DNA of 64,000 nt from contig NZ_AP024897.1 in the NCBI RefSeq assembly GCF_024529975.1, positions 248,001 to 312,000 on the forward strand, in the 5' to 3' direction. This document shows, one piece after another, positions 1-10,312 of this stretch; within the stretch, counting starts at the first letter, position 1; each line of letters begins with the position of its first letter. A program made the translations under genes and the position numbers. The notes beneath the pieces are model-generated. The model was not told the origin of the DNA and ran no database searches. It saw nothing but the letters and a program-made list of their open reading frames with translations. This DNA comes from Vibrio quintilis (GTDB lineage: Bacteria > Pseudomonadota > Gammaproteobacteria > Enterobacterales > Vibrionaceae).

Positions 1-745
1 TCTGTTTCAGCGTACTTTTTCCGACTGTGTTTGTGACTGAAGCTGAAATTTTCTTCAGAATCTCATCGGTTAACTCCGTTTCGACCGGGGAAGGAGAGCC
101 CGCTAAAATGACATGCCACCCGGAATGATGGGCATGCTCTATCACCTGAGCGTAGCCTTCCGGTGTCCAGTTTTTATATTTTTTGCTGGCACCGGCAACA
201 ATCACCAGATTCTTTTTTTGAGAATTCAGCTGATTGGATGCCCATTGTTTTTCTTCGTCTGAATAGCTGATCGTCCATGCAGGCTTGACATCTTTCACGC
301 CCAGATGCTGAGCAAAAGCGAGAAACCCATCCAGTACATGAGGCTGCTCGGGTGAGGGTACTTTGACATTGGTAAACAGTGTCTGAAAATCCTGACTCCG
401 TTTGGCATCAAACCCCAGCTTGTACCTGGCCTTTATTCCCACGGTAAGCAGACTTGCCCGAATTGCATACTGCATATGGAGCAGCGCATCAAAACGGCGG
501 CCTTTTAACTGCTTCCAAACCTGTTTGTATGCCTGCCAGCCCTGTTTTTTATCGAAGACAATGACATCAACACCCGGGAGATCACCAATCAGCTGTGCTT
601 CCAGCTTGCCTGTAATCCAGGTAATACGGGTTTGTGGCCAGTTGCGTTGAATTGCCTGAACCGCCGCGATCGCATTACACACATCACCAATGGCGGAGAG
701 ACGTAAAATGCAGACAGAACGGGGAGGAGATTGAAATAGTTCCAT
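1..745 (-). CDS. ADP-heptose:LPS heptosyltransferase family protein (GT9), partial
   Basis: The gene runs off the left edge, so only about 248 N-terminal residues are present. My translation starts MELFQSPPRSVCILRLSAIG and contains the GT9 features LRLSAIGDVCNA near the start (sugar-acceptor loop) and VIVAGASKKYKNWTPEGYAQ around residues 180-200 (start of the nucleotide-binding half). Family members add heptose to lipopolysaccharide core at the inner membrane. It lies 65 bases downstream of ugd on the same strand, in a run rfaD-ugd-heptosyltransferase, which fits a core LPS gene block. ATG at 745 is the first ATG after the ugd stop; its Shine-Dalgarno sequence is weak. Whether it is waaF-, waaC- or waaQ-like cannot be settled from half a protein. 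Confidence 0.85.
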   Translation of the reverse strand, partial: MELFQSPPRSVCILRLSAIGDVCNAIAAVQAIQRNWPQTRITWITGKLEAQLIGDLPGVDVIVFDKKQGWQAYKQVWKQLKGRRFDALLHMQYAIRASLLTVGIKARYKLGFDAKRSQDFQTLFTNVKVPSPEQPHVLDGFLAFAQHLGVKDVKPAWTISYSDEEKQWASNQLNSQKKNLVIVAGASKKYKNWTPEGYAQVIEHAHHSGWHVILAGSPSPVETELTDEILKKISASVTNTVGKSTLKQ

Positions 746-810
746 ATCATCTGGATGAAAGTGCAGAAAAAAGTGATTATGCCAGAATTTCTGCTGAGAA
801 GAAAATGAGC

Positions 811-1977
811 TTAATCTGAGCCAAACAGATCTCTGGTATAAACTTTATCGGCAACATCTTCTAAAACACCGGCCATGCGATTGGATATGATGATGTCGGA
901 TAACGCTTTGAATTCATCCAGATCAGTGCTGACTTTTGAATGATAAAAGTGTGTATCGGATAATAATGGTTCATAAATAATGACTTCAACACCTTTTGCA
1001 TGCAGGCGTCTCATGATGCCTTGCACCGAAGATTCTCTGAAGTTATCTGAGCCGGATTTCATGATCAGACGATAGATTCCCACGACTTTCGGCTCACGCT
1101 GCATAATGCTTTCAGCGACAAAGTTTTTTCGGGTCTGATTCGCTTCAACAATCGCTCTGATCAGATTATTCGGAACGCTTTGATAGTTCGCAAGTAACTG
1201 TTTGGTATCTTTAGGTAAACAGTAGCCGCCATAACCGAATGACGGATTATTGTAATGATGGCCGATTCTGGGATCTGAGCAAACGCCTTCGATGATTTGC
1301 CGGGTGTCCAGATGATGGGTTTCTGCATAACTGTCTAATTCGTTAAAATAAGCAATGCGCATCGCTAAGTAAGTATTGGAAAACAGCTTAATTGCTTCGG
1401 CTTCAGTCGAATCTGTGAAAAGAATGGGGATGTCTGTTTTTATGGCACCTTCAGACATTAATCCGGCAAATTTTCGGGCTTTTTCGCTGTCTTCTCCAAC
1501 GATAATTCTTGATGGGTGCAAATTGTCATAAAGTGCCTTGCCTTCGCGCAGAAATTCCGGAGAAAAGATCAGATTATTATGGCCTGTCTGGTGTTTGATT
1601 CTTTGCGTAAAACCTACCGGAATCGTTGATTTAATAATGATTGTCGCCAGCGGATTGTATTCAATGACATCCTGAATCACGGATTCGACAGATGAAGTAT
1701 TAAAATAGTTGGTTTGCGGGTCATAATCCGTCGGTGTCGCAATAATGATAAAGTCAGCATTATCATAAGCTTCAGCAGGATTGAGCGTTGCTTTGAAATC
1801 GAGTTCCCGGGTTTGCAGGTAGGACTCGATGTCTTTATCAGCTACCGGAGATTGTTTGTTATTTAACAGAGATACTTTTTCCTCAATAATATCCAGTGCG
1901 ATAACCTGATGATTCTGAGCCAGTAAAATGGCATTTGATAAACCGACATAGCCGGTTCCGACAACGGCAATTTTCAT
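811..1977 (-). CDS. ugd: UDP-glucose 6-dehydrogenase
   Basis: Makes UDP-glucuronate from UDP-glucose with two NAD+ in the cytoplasm, a precursor for capsule, O-antigen or lipid A sugars. At 388 residues it equals the usual short bacterial Ugd. The N-terminal Rossmann motif [11 protein letters not shown], the central [16 protein letters not shown] segment and the active-site cysteine in [14 protein letters not shown] are all present. I chose ATG at 1977 because it directly precedes [11 protein letters not shown] and has GAGG nine bases upstream; an upstream in-frame ATG would add 11 unlikely residues. It sits between rfaD and a heptosyltransferase on the same strand, probably as one transcript. 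Confidence 0.95.
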   Translation of the reverse strand: MKIAVVGTGYVGLSNAILLAQNHQVIALDIIEEKVSLLNNKQSPVADKDIESYLQTRELDFKATLNPAEAYDNADFIIIATPTDYDPQTNYFNTSSVESVIQDVIEYNPLATIIIKSTIPVGFTQRIKHQTGHNNLIFSPEFLREGKALYDNLHPSRIIVGEDSEKARKFAGLMSEGAIKTDIPILFTDSTEAEAIKLFSNTYLAMRIAYFNELDSYAETHHLDTRQIIEGVCSDPRIGHHYNNPSFGYGGYCLPKDTKQLLANYQSVPNNLIRAIVEANQTRKNFVAESIMQREPKVVGIYRLIMKSGSDNFRESSVQGIMRRLHAKGVEVIIYEPLLSDTHFYHSKVSTDLDEFKALSDIIISNRMAGVLEDVADKVYTRDLFGSD

Positions 1978-2069
1978 GGAATATAACCTCATCTCTTTGC
2001 TGGTTAACAAGCAAAGATGCCCGTAACTATCACGGACATCATGAGATCAGGTTATGAGCGAAATATGAA

Positions 2070-3011
2070 CTACTGATTAATGATTTGTAAATATTCTGCG
2101 ACGCCTTCGGCGACGGTTTTGAACTGAATATCACAGCCAGCCTGACGCAGTTTGGTTAAGTCAGCCTGAGTGAATTCCTGGTACGCGCCTTTCAGATGTT
2201 CAGGGAATGGAATGGTTTCGATCTGTCCCTGTCCGTGATATTGAATCACAGCTTTCGCAACTTCTTCAAATGATTCTGCCCGGCCTGTACCACAGTTAAA
2301 AATGCCTGATACGCCATGCTCAAGGAACCAAAGGTTCACTTCACAGACGTCACCGACATAGATAAAATCGCGGATAAAGTGTTCACTGCCTTCAAATAAT
2401 TTAGGGTTTTCACCTGCATTCATCTGGTTATTCAGATGGAATGCAACGGATGCCATTGAGCCTTTATGATTCTCTCTGGGACCGTAAACATTGAAATATC
2501 TGAACCCGGTAATCTGAGAGAGTTTCTCACCATGCGTTTCTGCATCCTGCCACAACCGGCGGACATAAGTGTCGAAGAGTTGTTTTGAATAGCCGTAAAC
2601 GTTGAGTGCACCTTCATATTCCGGTGATTCAATGAATGTTTTTGTTTCACCGTAAGTTGCCGCAGAGGAGGCGTACAGAAACGGGATTTCCCGGTCCAGG
2701 CAATAATGAAGAAGCTCTTTTGAATACTCATAATTGTTGAGCATCATATATTTGCCGTCCCACTCTGTGGTCGCGGAACATGCACCTTCATGAAAAACTG
2801 CTTCAATGGGTCCGAAGTCATCACCGGCCATGATTTGGGTCAGAAAGTCATCACGATCCATGTAATCGGCAATATTTAAATCAACCAGATTTTTAAATTT
2901 CTTTCCATCTTTCAGGTGATCTACAACCAAAATATCGTCAATCCCCCGGTTATTCAGTGCCTTGACAATATTGCTGCCAATCATGCCTGCACCACCCGTT
3001 ACAATGATCAT
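2070..3011 (-). CDS. rfaD: ADP-L-glycero-D-manno-heptose 6-epimerase
   Basis: Epimerises ADP-D-glycero-D-manno-heptose to the L,D form used for the LPS inner core. Extended SDR protein of 313 residues: NAD motif [11 protein letters not shown] at the N-terminus, a serine in [11 protein letters not shown] and the catalytic YGYSK. ATG at 3011 is preferred over 3026 because it gives the family-typical MIIVTGG start and has AGGA five bases upstream. In vibrios this gene (also called gmhD or hldD) commonly marks one edge of the O-antigen/capsule locus, which agrees with the polysaccharide genes that begin on the opposite strand about 300 bases away. Confidence 0.95.
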   Translation of the reverse strand: MIIVTGGAGMIGSNIVKALNNRGIDDILVVDHLKDGKKFKNLVDLNIADYMDRDDFLTQIMAGDDFGPIEAVFHEGACSATTEWDGKYMMLNNYEYSKELLHYCLDREIPFLYASSAATYGETKTFIESPEYEGALNVYGYSKQLFDTYVRRLWQDAETHGEKLSQITGFRYFNVYGPRENHKGSMASVAFHLNNQMNAGENPKLFEGSEHFIRDFIYVGDVCEVNLWFLEHGVSGIFNCGTGRAESFEEVAKAVIQYHGQGQIETIPFPEHLKGAYQEFTQADLTKLRQAGCDIQFKTVAEGVAEYLQIINQ

Positions 3012-3176
3012 GTTCCTATCCTTCATCGAATGTAAGTACTGTTATCTAGTATAACGAATCTGTATCTGGTTGTAATTGCAGATATACCCAACGACCTGGA
3101 GAGACAGTACTCAGTTGGATTTGTTGACTTCTGATGTAAGGTGTTGATTTGCAGATGTCGCGTTTACGTTGACAAT

Positions 3177-3218
3177 ATATACCCAAACAACCTGCATCTT
3201 CAGGTTGTTTGGGTATAT
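3177..3218. repeat. Perfect 18-bp palindrome of the TATACCCAA repeat family
   Basis: Arms ATATACCCAAACAACCTG (3177-3194) and its exact complement (3201-3218) enclose a 6-base loop. The same sequence forms the ends of the 200-bp element at 48210-48409. The surrounding 3012-3309 interval between rfaD and the first plus-strand gene holds no other convincing gene; an open frame across the repeat is only an upstream extension of the next gene. Confidence 0.85.
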
Positions 3219-3309
3219 TGGCTTATCTGCGTTGAGTTCAGACAATTATTTCTATAAATTGGGACGCGGTTTATCGACCCGTAATCCCCAAATCCGGAGG
3301 TATGAATTG

Positions 3310-4269
3310 ATGATGAATGTGGCCGTTATTTTGTCGGCATATAATGGTGAAACTTATTTACGAGAACAAATTGATTCAATTCTTACTCAGTCATATCAAA
3401 ATTTTAAGCTCTATATTCGCGATGACGGGTCGCAGGATCAGACCCGGAAAATTCTGCAAGACTACGAAGAAAAAGATGCCAGAGTGACAGTTTTCTGCGG
3501 AGAAAACGTGGGTTGTATCCACTCTTTTCTGCTCGCAGCAAAGGATGTTGATGCGGATATCTATCTGTTTAGTGATCAGGATGATATCTGGATGAAAGAG
3601 AAAATCGCCTGGGCTGTTACGTATTTTGAACAGCAAGACTCCTCAATACCACAGCTATACCATTCTGATTTATGTGTTGTAGATTCCCGTATGCAGAAAT
3701 TGCATGACTCTTTTATGTCATATCAGGGACTGGATGCGGCGGATGCAATGCAGAAAAAGACCCTCTTTATCCAAAACTTTGTTGTGGGCTGTTCGATGGC
3801 TGTCAATAAATGTTTACTTGAGCGCCTTTTTATCAAGGGTATACCTGAAGACATTGCCATGCATGACTGGTGGATGGCTTTAATTGCAAGAACTCAGGGG
3901 CAGATGTATTTTGACTCCAGGGCCACTCTGTTCTATCGCCAGCATGAGCGTAATGTGCTTGGGGCACAGAAAAGATCGTTGGCGACTTATATCCGCGCTT
4001 TGGTTTCCGGTCAGGGAATCAAGCGGTTTGTGAAATTCAGAAGCTTAGCTGCAGCGCAGGCAGAATCTTTCCTGAAAACTTATCAAGCGTACCTGACCCC
4101 GGAGTATCAATCAGATTTAAAGGCGGTTTGTTCACTGGGGGAGAAGCAAGGCTTAACCGGCGTATACCGGTGTTTTTCTTCAGGGATTTACCTGCAGGGC
4201 ATATGTCGTAATCTGGCGTTAATTTATGCTGCATTTTGTGATTATCTGCTGTGTTTTAAGCATAGATAA
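3310..4269 (+). CDS. Family 2 glycosyltransferase
   Basis: A GT-A fold inverting sugar transferase of 319 residues. Visible motifs are VILSAYNGE at the start, IRDDGSQDQT (nucleotide-sugar binding) and the DXD-like SDQDDIW around residue 90. This combination is common in rhamnosyltransferases of polysaccharide loci, but the donor cannot be read from sequence. The start at 3310 has GGAGG nine bases upstream; a longer frame from 3169 is rejected because it would translate the palindromic repeat. It opens the plus-strand polysaccharide block and precedes the dTDP-rhamnose genes by about 120 bases. Confidence 0.85.
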   Translation: MMNVAVILSAYNGETYLREQIDSILTQSYQNFKLYIRDDGSQDQTRKILQDYEEKDARVTVFCGENVGCIHSFLLAAKDVDADIYLFSDQDDIWMKEKIAWAVTYFEQQDSSIPQLYHSDLCVVDSRMQKLHDSFMSYQGLDAADAMQKKTLFIQNFVVGCSMAVNKCLLERLFIKGIPEDIAMHDWWMALIARTQGQMYFDSRATLFYRQHERNVLGAQKRSLATYIRALVSGQGIKRFVKFRSLAAAQAESFLKTYQAYLTPEYQSDLKAVCSLGEKQGLTGVYRCFSSGIYLQGICRNLALIYAAFCDYLLCFKHR

Positions 4270-4391
4270 TGTCCAGGGTGTCGTTTTGCACACCGCTTTC
4301 TTTTGCTGGGATAAATCGTTAAGATGTACGGCCTTAAAGGGCAGACCTGCAGTTGCAGGTTTGTGTCGTCAGAAAAAAGAAAAGGTGTATT

Positions 4392-5474
4392 GTGCGAATT
4401 TTAGTCACTGGTGGTGCAGGCTTTATCGGCTCTGCAGTTATTCGGCATTTGATCAAAGATACAGAGCATGAAGTACTGAATCTGGATAAACTGACTTATG
4501 CCGGCAATCTGGAATCTTTGAAAGAAATTCAGGACTCAGAGCGATATTGCTTTGTTCACGCTGATATTTGTGACGCTGCTGCCATGAAGCAGACTCTGGA
4601 GTCATTCCAGCCCCAAATCGTCATGCATCTGGCTGCTGAAAGTCATGTGGACCGTTCAATTGACGGACCGTCAGCATTTATTCAGACAAACATTGTTGGC
4701 ACCTATACGTTACTGGAAGCTGTCAGAAACTACTGGTCATCACTGTCTGAGAAAGAACAGCAACAATTCCGTTTTCATCATATCTCGACTGATGAAGTCT
4801 ATGGCGATTTACCGCATCCGAATGATTCTGCTTCCGGTTCCCCTTTACCGCTTTTCGAAGAAACAACCGCTTACAAGCCAAGCAGCCCTTACTCTGCTTC
4901 CAAAGCATCGAGTGATCATTTAGTCAGAGCATGGCACCGGACTTATGGTTTACCAACGATTGTGACCAACTGTTCGAATAATTATGGTCCTTATCATTTC
5001 CCTGAAAAACTGATTCCGCTTGTGATTCTCAATGCACTTGATGGCAAACCTCTGCCTGTTTACGGAAGTGGTGACCAAATCCGGGACTGGCTGTTTGTTG
5101 AAGACCATGCCAGAGCTTTGGTATTGGTTGCGACTCAGGGCGAAATCGATGAAACCTATAACATCGGTGGTCATAATGAAAAACAGAATATCGAAGTGGT
5201 GCATACCATTTGTGACATTCTGGATAAGTTCGTTCCCAAAGAAACTTCCTATCGTGAACAAATCCGCTTTGTTGATGATCGTCCGGGACATGACCGTCGT
5301 TACGCGATTGATTCAGGGAAAATTGCCAGAGAACTGGGGTGGAAACCGGTCGAGTCTTTTGAATCCGGTATTATGAAGACTGTTCAGTGGTATCTGGATA
5401 ATATGGACTGGGTTGAACACATTCAAAGTGGTGATTATCAGGACTGGATTCACCAACAGTACGGAGAGAAGTAG
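4392..5474 (+). CDS. rfbB: dTDP-glucose 4,6-dehydratase
   Basis: Second step of dTDP-L-rhamnose synthesis: converts dTDP-glucose to dTDP-4-keto-6-deoxyglucose. 360 residues, SDR fold with [12 protein letters not shown] at the N-terminus, [12 protein letters not shown], the DEVYGDL motif with the catalytic acid pair region, and [10 protein letters not shown]. The GTG at 4392 is the likely start (AAAGG six bases upstream; gives the family-typical short lead before the NAD motif). The stop codon abuts the ATG of rfbD, so the rhamnose genes are translationally close-coupled. Confidence 0.95.
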   Translation: MRILVTGGAGFIGSAVIRHLIKDTEHEVLNLDKLTYAGNLESLKEIQDSERYCFVHADICDAAAMKQTLESFQPQIVMHLAAESHVDRSIDGPSAFIQTNIVGTYTLLEAVRNYWSSLSEKEQQQFRFHHISTDEVYGDLPHPNDSASGSPLPLFEETTAYKPSSPYSASKASSDHLVRAWHRTYGLPTIVTNCSNNYGPYHFPEKLIPLVILNALDGKPLPVYGSGDQIRDWLFVEDHARALVLVATQGEIDETYNIGGHNEKQNIEVVHTICDILDKFVPKETSYREQIRFVDDRPGHDRRYAIDSGKIARELGWKPVESFESGIMKTVQWYLDNMDWVEHIQSGDYQDWIHQQYGEK

Positions 5475-6371
5475 ATGACGATTCTGCTATTCGGAAAAAA
5501 CGGCCAGGTGGGTTGGGAACTACAACGAGCTCTGAGTTATTTTGGTGAAGTGATTGCGTTGGATTCTGACAGTCCGGATTATTGTGGTGATTTCTTGAAC
5601 CCGGCAGGTATTGAGCAGACGATTCTGGATATCAAGCCGGATGTTATCGTTAACGCCGCGGCTTATACGGCAGTTGATCAGGCGGAGTCTGATCAACAGA
5701 CTGCAATGATGGTGAATGCGGATACGGTTGGTGTGATTGCAAAAGCGGCTCATCAGGTGAATGCTTTACTGGTTCATTATTCAACGGATTATGTTTTTGA
5801 TGGCTCAGGCGAAACACCGAGGCAGGAAACCGATGCCGTTGCGCCTTTGAATGTGTATGGACAGACGAAACTACAGGGTGAAGAACTGATTCGTCAGCAT
5901 TGCCCCAAACATCTGATTTTCAGAACCAGTTGGGTCTTTGCTTCCAGAGGCAAAAATTTTGCCGGGACCATGCTGAAATTAGCGCAGGAACGGGAAGTTT
6001 TATCTGTTGTGGCTGATCAGCATGGTGCACCAACCAGTGCGGAACTCCTTGCCGATTGTACAACGCTGGCTATCAGACATAGTTTTGACAACCCGGATTG
6101 CTACGGGCTTTATCATTTAGTCGCGAAAGGTGAAACAACCTGGTTTGAGTATGCTAAATATGTCTTTGAAGTCGCGCGGGAATCCGGTGTTGAGCTGGCG
6201 GTGAAAGAAGTGAAGCCTGTAGCGACGTCTGAATTTCCTGTGCCAGCTCCCCGTCCCGGGAATTCGCGGTTAAATACCCGACATTTTGAACAAACATTTC
6301 ATCTGAATTTACCTGACTGGCGGTTAGGTGTAAGTCGGATGCTTGCAGAAACATTAGGATCAACATCATGA
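5475..6371 (+). CDS. rfbD: dTDP-4-dehydrorhamnose reductase
   Basis: Final reduction giving dTDP-L-rhamnose. 298 residues; N-terminal [17 protein letters not shown] binds NADPH, with [23 protein letters not shown] and the catalytic [10 protein letters not shown] in the family order. It starts directly after the rfbB stop and its final TGA overlaps the rfbA ATG, so rfbB-rfbD-rfbA-rfbC form one tight operon. Confidence 0.95.
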   Translation: MTILLFGKNGQVGWELQRALSYFGEVIALDSDSPDYCGDFLNPAGIEQTILDIKPDVIVNAAAYTAVDQAESDQQTAMMVNADTVGVIAKAAHQVNALLVHYSTDYVFDGSGETPRQETDAVAPLNVYGQTKLQGEELIRQHCPKHLIFRTSWVFASRGKNFAGTMLKLAQEREVLSVVADQHGAPTSAELLADCTTLAIRHSFDNPDCYGLYHLVAKGETTWFEYAKYVFEVARESGVELAVKEVKPVATSEFPVPAPRPGNSRLNTRHFEQTFHLNLPDWRLGVSRMLAETLGSTS

Positions 6372-7246
6372 ACAGAAAGGGGATTATTTTAGCGGGTGGT
6401 TCAGGTACCCGGCTTTATCCTGTGACAATGGCAGTCAGTAAGCAACTGTTACCTATTTACGACAAGCCAATGATTTATTATCCGCTGACAACGCTGATGT
6501 TGGCTGATATCCGTGAAATATTGATTATCAGCACACCTCAGGACACACCTCGTTTTGAACAATTGTTAGGGGACGGTAGCCAGTGGGGGATTTCCCTTCA
6601 GTATGCGGTTCAGGAAAAACCTGAAGGCTTGGCTCAGGCATTTATTATTGCGGAAGAATTTCTGAATGGCGCTCCGAGTGCTTTGATTCTGGGCGATAAT
6701 ATTTTCTATGGTCATGATTTGCAGAAGCAGCTTGAAACCGCGGCTGCTCAGAAAGATGGTGCAACTGTCTTTGCTTATCATGTGACGGATCCTGAACGTT
6801 ATGGTGTGGTTGAATTTGACCCGGAAGGGCGTGCCGTTTCATTAGAAGAAAAACCAGCGCAACCGAAGAGTAATTTTGCGGTGACCGGGCTTTATTTTTA
6901 TGATCATCAAGCGGTTGAAATCGCGAAAAGCCTGAAGCCTTCAGCCAGAGGTGAATTCGAAATTACAGATCTGAACCGGATTTATCTTGAACAAAACACC
7001 CTTTCCGTTGCAAAAATGGGGCGTGGATTTGCGTGGTTTGATACCGGAACGCATGAAAGTTTAATTGGGGCCAGTAACTTTATTCAGACGATTGAACAGC
7101 GTCAGGGACTGAAAGTTGCCTGTCCTGAAGAAATTGCTTACAGAAAAGGTTTTATCAGTAAAGAGAAAGTCCTTGAGTGTGCCCGGACTTTGGCAAAAAA
7201 TGCGTATGGTCAGTACCTGATGAGAATCACTGAGAGAGACGATTAA
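6368..7246 (+). CDS. rfbA: Glucose-1-phosphate thymidylyltransferase
   Basis: First step of dTDP-rhamnose synthesis: dTTP plus glucose-1-phosphate to dTDP-glucose. 292 residues, the usual length. The nucleotidyltransferase signature [14 protein letters not shown] lies at residues 7-20, then ISKQLL-type loop [26 protein letters not shown], and [13 protein letters not shown] near the C-terminus. ATG overlaps the stop of rfbD. Confidence 0.96.
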   Translation: MNRKGIILAGGSGTRLYPVTMAVSKQLLPIYDKPMIYYPLTTLMLADIREILIISTPQDTPRFEQLLGDGSQWGISLQYAVQEKPEGLAQAFIIAEEFLNGAPSALILGDNIFYGHDLQKQLETAAAQKDGATVFAYHVTDPERYGVVEFDPEGRAVSLEEKPAQPKSNFAVTGLYFYDHQAVEIAKSLKPSARGEFEITDLNRIYLEQNTLSVAKMGRGFAWFDTGTHESLIGASNFIQTIEQRQGLKVACPEEIAYRKGFISKEKVLECARTLAKNAYGQYLMRITERDD

Positions 7247-7247
7247 A

Positions 7248-7781
7248 ATGAAAGCAATTCCAACTGAAATTGAAGATGTATTCATCATCGAACCTCAGGT
7301 TTTCGGCGATGATCGGGGTTTTTTCTTTGAGAGTTTCAATCATCAGAAATTTGAACAGGCGATTGGCCAGACAGTCGAATTTGTCCAGGACAATCATTCC
7401 CGTTCAATCAGAAATGTGGTCAGAGGACTACATTATCAGGCTGAGCACGCTCAGGGGAAGTTAGTCCGTTGCGTTTTGGGTGAAGTGGTTGATGTTGCCG
7501 TTGATATCCGGAAAGATTCTCCGACGTTTGGCAAAGTGGTTACCGTCAACTTAAGTGCGGAAAATAAACGGCAACTGTGGGTTCCTGCGGGTCTGGCTCA
7601 CGGATTCAGTGTGCTGTCTGATGTGGCTGAGTTTCTTTACAAAACCACAGATTATTATCATCCGGAGTCTGAGCGCTGTATTGCGTGGAATGATCCTGAC
7701 TTGAATGTTGACTGGCAAATCACAGGCGAGCCTCAACTTTCTGAAAAAGATAAGAAAGGTTGTGCTTTCTCATCGATTTAA
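7248..7781 (+). CDS. rfbC: dTDP-4-dehydrorhamnose 3,5-epimerase
   Basis: Third step in the rhamnose pathway, a cupin-fold epimerase. 177 residues with PQVFGDDRGFFFESF at the start, the catalytic histidine in VRGLHYQ, KLVRCVLGEVVDVAVDIR and PAGLAHGFSVLSD. It begins one base after rfbA. Completes the pathway whose product is presumably used by the rhamnosyltransferase candidates in this window. Confidence 0.96.
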   Translation: MKAIPTEIEDVFIIEPQVFGDDRGFFFESFNHQKFEQAIGQTVEFVQDNHSRSIRNVVRGLHYQAEHAQGKLVRCVLGEVVDVAVDIRKDSPTFGKVVTVNLSAENKRQLWVPAGLAHGFSVLSDVAEFLYKTTDYYHPESERCIAWNDPDLNVDWQITGEPQLSEKDKKGCAFSSI

Positions 7782-7794
7782 GTCACTTAAGCAT

Positions 7795-7817
7795 CTGTCA
7801 TACGTTCTGTATGACAG
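7795..7817 (+). other. Hairpin between rfbC and wzm
   Basis: CTGTCATAC and its complement form a 9-bp stem with a 5-base loop, 13 bases after the rfbC stop. No T-tract follows, so it is more likely an RNA-stability or partial termination element than a full terminator. Confidence 0.5.
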
Positions 7818-7832
7818 CATGCAGGAATAGAT

Positions 7833-8618
7833 ATGTTGATTTCCGCTCAGTATTTTTCTTTATTTAAATCGATGGTTCGCAGAGAAATTCAGGCAAAGTA
7901 TCAGGGAACTTTGCTTGGTTTTTTGTGGAATCTGGTCACGCCGCTTTTGATGCTGGCGATCTATGCGACGGTGTTTTTGGCTGTATTTAAAGCAAAATGG
8001 CATATGGCCGATCAGGCTCAGGCTGATTATGGATTAATGTTATTTATTGGTATTTTGACGCATGGCTATATGGCTGAGGTACTGACTGCATCAAGCAATG
8101 TCATTCGCAATAATACCAATCTGATTAAAAAAGTTCGCTTTCCGGTTAAAATGTTGCCGCTGGTAACGATTGCCAGTGCGGGTGTGAATTATTTACTCGG
8201 TCTTTGCATGGCTTTCGTTTACGGTTTAGCTCAGGGATATATTCATCAGTTTCAAGGGTTGATTTACCTTCCTCTGATTATCGCAGTTTACGTGGTGACA
8301 CTGACTGCTATCTCCTACCTGGTGGCAGCTCTGGGTGTCTTTCTTCGTGATATTTCTCAGATGATGCCGGTATTAATTACTGTATTATTATTTACCAGTA
8401 CAGTATTCTTCTCGGTTCATTCTGCGCCAGATATGCTGGTGAAAATTATTTATCTGAATCCGATCAGTCCTGTTGCGGATTCGATTCGGGATATTTTATA
8501 TGGATATGCCCCCGACTTTAAACATCTGTTTTGGTTATTTGTTGTAAGCGTGCTGGGGTGTGTTTTTAGTTACAAACTGTTCTGTCGTTTAAGACCTGGT
8601 TTTGCAGATGTCTTATAG
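7833..8618 (+). CDS. wzm: O-antigen ABC transporter permease
   Basis: ABC-2 type membrane subunit that moves undecaprenyl-linked polysaccharide across the inner membrane with the ATPase Wzt. 261 residues, with about six hydrophobic segments and family features near the N-terminus (REIQAKYQGTLLGFLWNLVTPLLM) reported here in part: REIQAKYQGTLLGF. The matching ATPase gene is not adjacent as usual; it lies 12.7 kb downstream at 21332, beyond a type II secretion operon and its putative substrate gene. AGGA lies six to ten bases before the ATG. Confidence 0.92.
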   Translation: MLISAQYFSLFKSMVRREIQAKYQGTLLGFLWNLVTPLLMLAIYATVFLAVFKAKWHMADQAQADYGLMLFIGILTHGYMAEVLTASSNVIRNNTNLIKKVRFPVKMLPLVTIASAGVNYLLGLCMAFVYGLAQGYIHQFQGLIYLPLIIAVYVVTLTAISYLVAALGVFLRDISQMMPVLITVLLFTSTVFFSVHSAPDMLVKIIYLNPISPVADSIRDILYGYAPDFKHLFWLFVVSVLGCVFSYKLFCRLRPGFADVL

Positions 8619-8645
8619 ATCGATTGAAACAGCTGGCGGGGATAT

Positions 8646-10310
8646 ATGCGATTAGGTGAGCTTCTTAAACAAAAACTTCTGATCACCGATGAAGATATCG
8701 ATCAAATATTATTGTTACAGGAAAATGCCAGTATCGGGGAACGAGCCAGATTTGGCGAACTATGTGTTTCCCATGGTTTGTGTTCTGAGCAGGATGTTCT
8801 GCTGGCATTATCAGAACAACTGGAAATACCGGTGCTTGCCGATGTGATTGAGCAGTATTGTGATGGTGATTTGCCTTCGAATGAACTGGCACTGGATATG
8901 TTCCCGGCTGAGTGGTGGCAAAGGCAGCAGGCATATCCCCTTTATCAGAATGATAAAAATGAAATCTATGTCGCTCAGGCAGATATTTGGGACGATTTTA
9001 TTTTCGAAACCATCTTAAGAGAGCATCACCTTCAGGTCATACCGGTACTGAGTTCAAACTACGAACTGAGACAACTGCTCAGTAATGTGGATGAACAACA
9101 GGCGCAAAGTGCAACCCTGAACAGTCAGGAAAGCAGTTCAGCGCCGGTGGTTAAATTTGTTAACGAATGTATTCAGCGGGCGATTAAAGAGAATGCGTCG
9201 GATATTCACTTTGAGGTGAATAAACAACAGTTTCTGGTGCGGTACCGGGTGGATGGTGTACTCCGGACGGTTGACCAGCCGGGGATGGCGCAACATGCAG
9301 CAATTCTTTCAAGAATCAAACTGATGGCCGGGCTGGATATTTCTGAGAAACGTCTGCCGCAGGATGGCCGGATCCGGGTGCGTTTATCCGGGTTACAGGT
9401 CGATATCCGGGTTGCAACCACACCCACAGTTTATGGGGAAAATGCAGTGCTGCGTTTGCTGGCGAATGAACAGCATCATACCTCCCAGCAAGTGAAAGAA
9501 CTGGATATGCTGCCGGATCAAAAAGCCATCATCCAGGAGATTATGCATAAGAAAACGGGGATCTTTTTGATTACCGGTCCGACAGGGAGCGGTAAAACGA
9601 CTTCTCTGTATACGCTCTTAGGTCAGCTGAATGATGAGCAGACCAAAATCATCACCGTTGAAGACCCGGTTGAGTACCAGATGAAAGGGTTGACCCAGAT
9701 TCAGGTTAACAGTGAAATCGGGCTGACTTTTGCCAGCGTTCTGCGTTCTGCGCTTCGTCAGGATCCGGATATTATGCTGATTGGTGAGATGCGGGATAAA
9801 GAAACTGCACAAATTGCGATCCAGTCTTCTTTGACGGGTCACTTTGTTTTATCCACCTTGCACACCAATGATGCGCCAAGCAGTTTCATTCGTTTAAAAG
9901 ATATCGGTATTCCGGATTATCTGATCAAGTCCACTGTGGTCGGCGTTATGGCGCAGCGTCTGGTTCGGCGCTTATGTCCGCATTGCCGGACACCTGATTT
10001 TTCCGGAGAACAAAAGGCGGCTCATCTTGGATTTGCTGAGGTGAATGAGAAGTGGGGCGGTTTACTCGAAAATTCTCCGGTCTGGTATCAGGCGAATGGT
10101 TGTGAGCACTGTAATGAGACCGGATATCATGGTCGTCTGGCTATTTTCGAGCTGTTAGGCTGGTCGGCTGAAGAGACTGCCGAGCTGGAGATGGAAGATT
10201 TACAGGGCGTGGTTGAAAAACAGAAAATGCGGACGCTTAAGCAAGATGCATTACTGCGGGCCGCTCTGGGCGAAACGACACTGGATGAAGTGCTGAGAGT
10301 GGTAGGCTAG
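8646..10310 (+). CDS. gspE: Type II secretion system ATPase GspE
   Basis: Cytoplasmic hexameric ATPase that drives pseudopilus assembly. 554 residues: an N-terminal GspE/MshE-type domain (about 1-150), then the ATPase core with Walker A GPTGSGKTTS around residue 311, Asp box, Walker B region PDIMLIGEMRD around 375, HTNDAPSS (His box) and a metal-binding tetracysteine CPHC (about 442) and CEHC (about 486). First gene of an operon running without large gaps to gspD at 18857. The gene order, E first and D last, differs from the classical C-D-E order. Confidence 0.93.
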   Translation: MRLGELLKQKLLITDEDIDQILLLQENASIGERARFGELCVSHGLCSEQDVLLALSEQLEIPVLADVIEQYCDGDLPSNELALDMFPAEWWQRQQAYPLYQNDKNEIYVAQADIWDDFIFETILREHHLQVIPVLSSNYELRQLLSNVDEQQAQSATLNSQESSSAPVVKFVNECIQRAIKENASDIHFEVNKQQFLVRYRVDGVLRTVDQPGMAQHAAILSRIKLMAGLDISEKRLPQDGRIRVRLSGLQVDIRVATTPTVYGENAVLRLLANEQHHTSQQVKELDMLPDQKAIIQEIMHKKTGIFLITGPTGSGKTTSLYTLLGQLNDEQTKIITVEDPVEYQMKGLTQIQVNSEIGLTFASVLRSALRQDPDIMLIGEMRDKETAQIAIQSSLTGHFVLSTLHTNDAPSSFIRLKDIGIPDYLIKSTVVGVMAQRLVRRLCPHCRTPDFSGEQKAAHLGFAEVNEKWGGLLENSPVWYQANGCEHCNETGYHGRLAIFELLGWSAEETAELEMEDLQGVVEKQKMRTLKQDALLRAALGETTLDEVLRVVG

Positions 10311-10312
10311 TC

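Noticed and set aside
402..819. Two plus-strand open frames at the left edge
   Set aside because: They lie opposite the GT9 heptosyltransferase, which has clear family motifs on the minus strand.
3169..3309. N-terminal extension of the first GT2 gene
   Set aside because: It translates a palindromic repeat and has no ribosome site; the start at 3310 is well supported.
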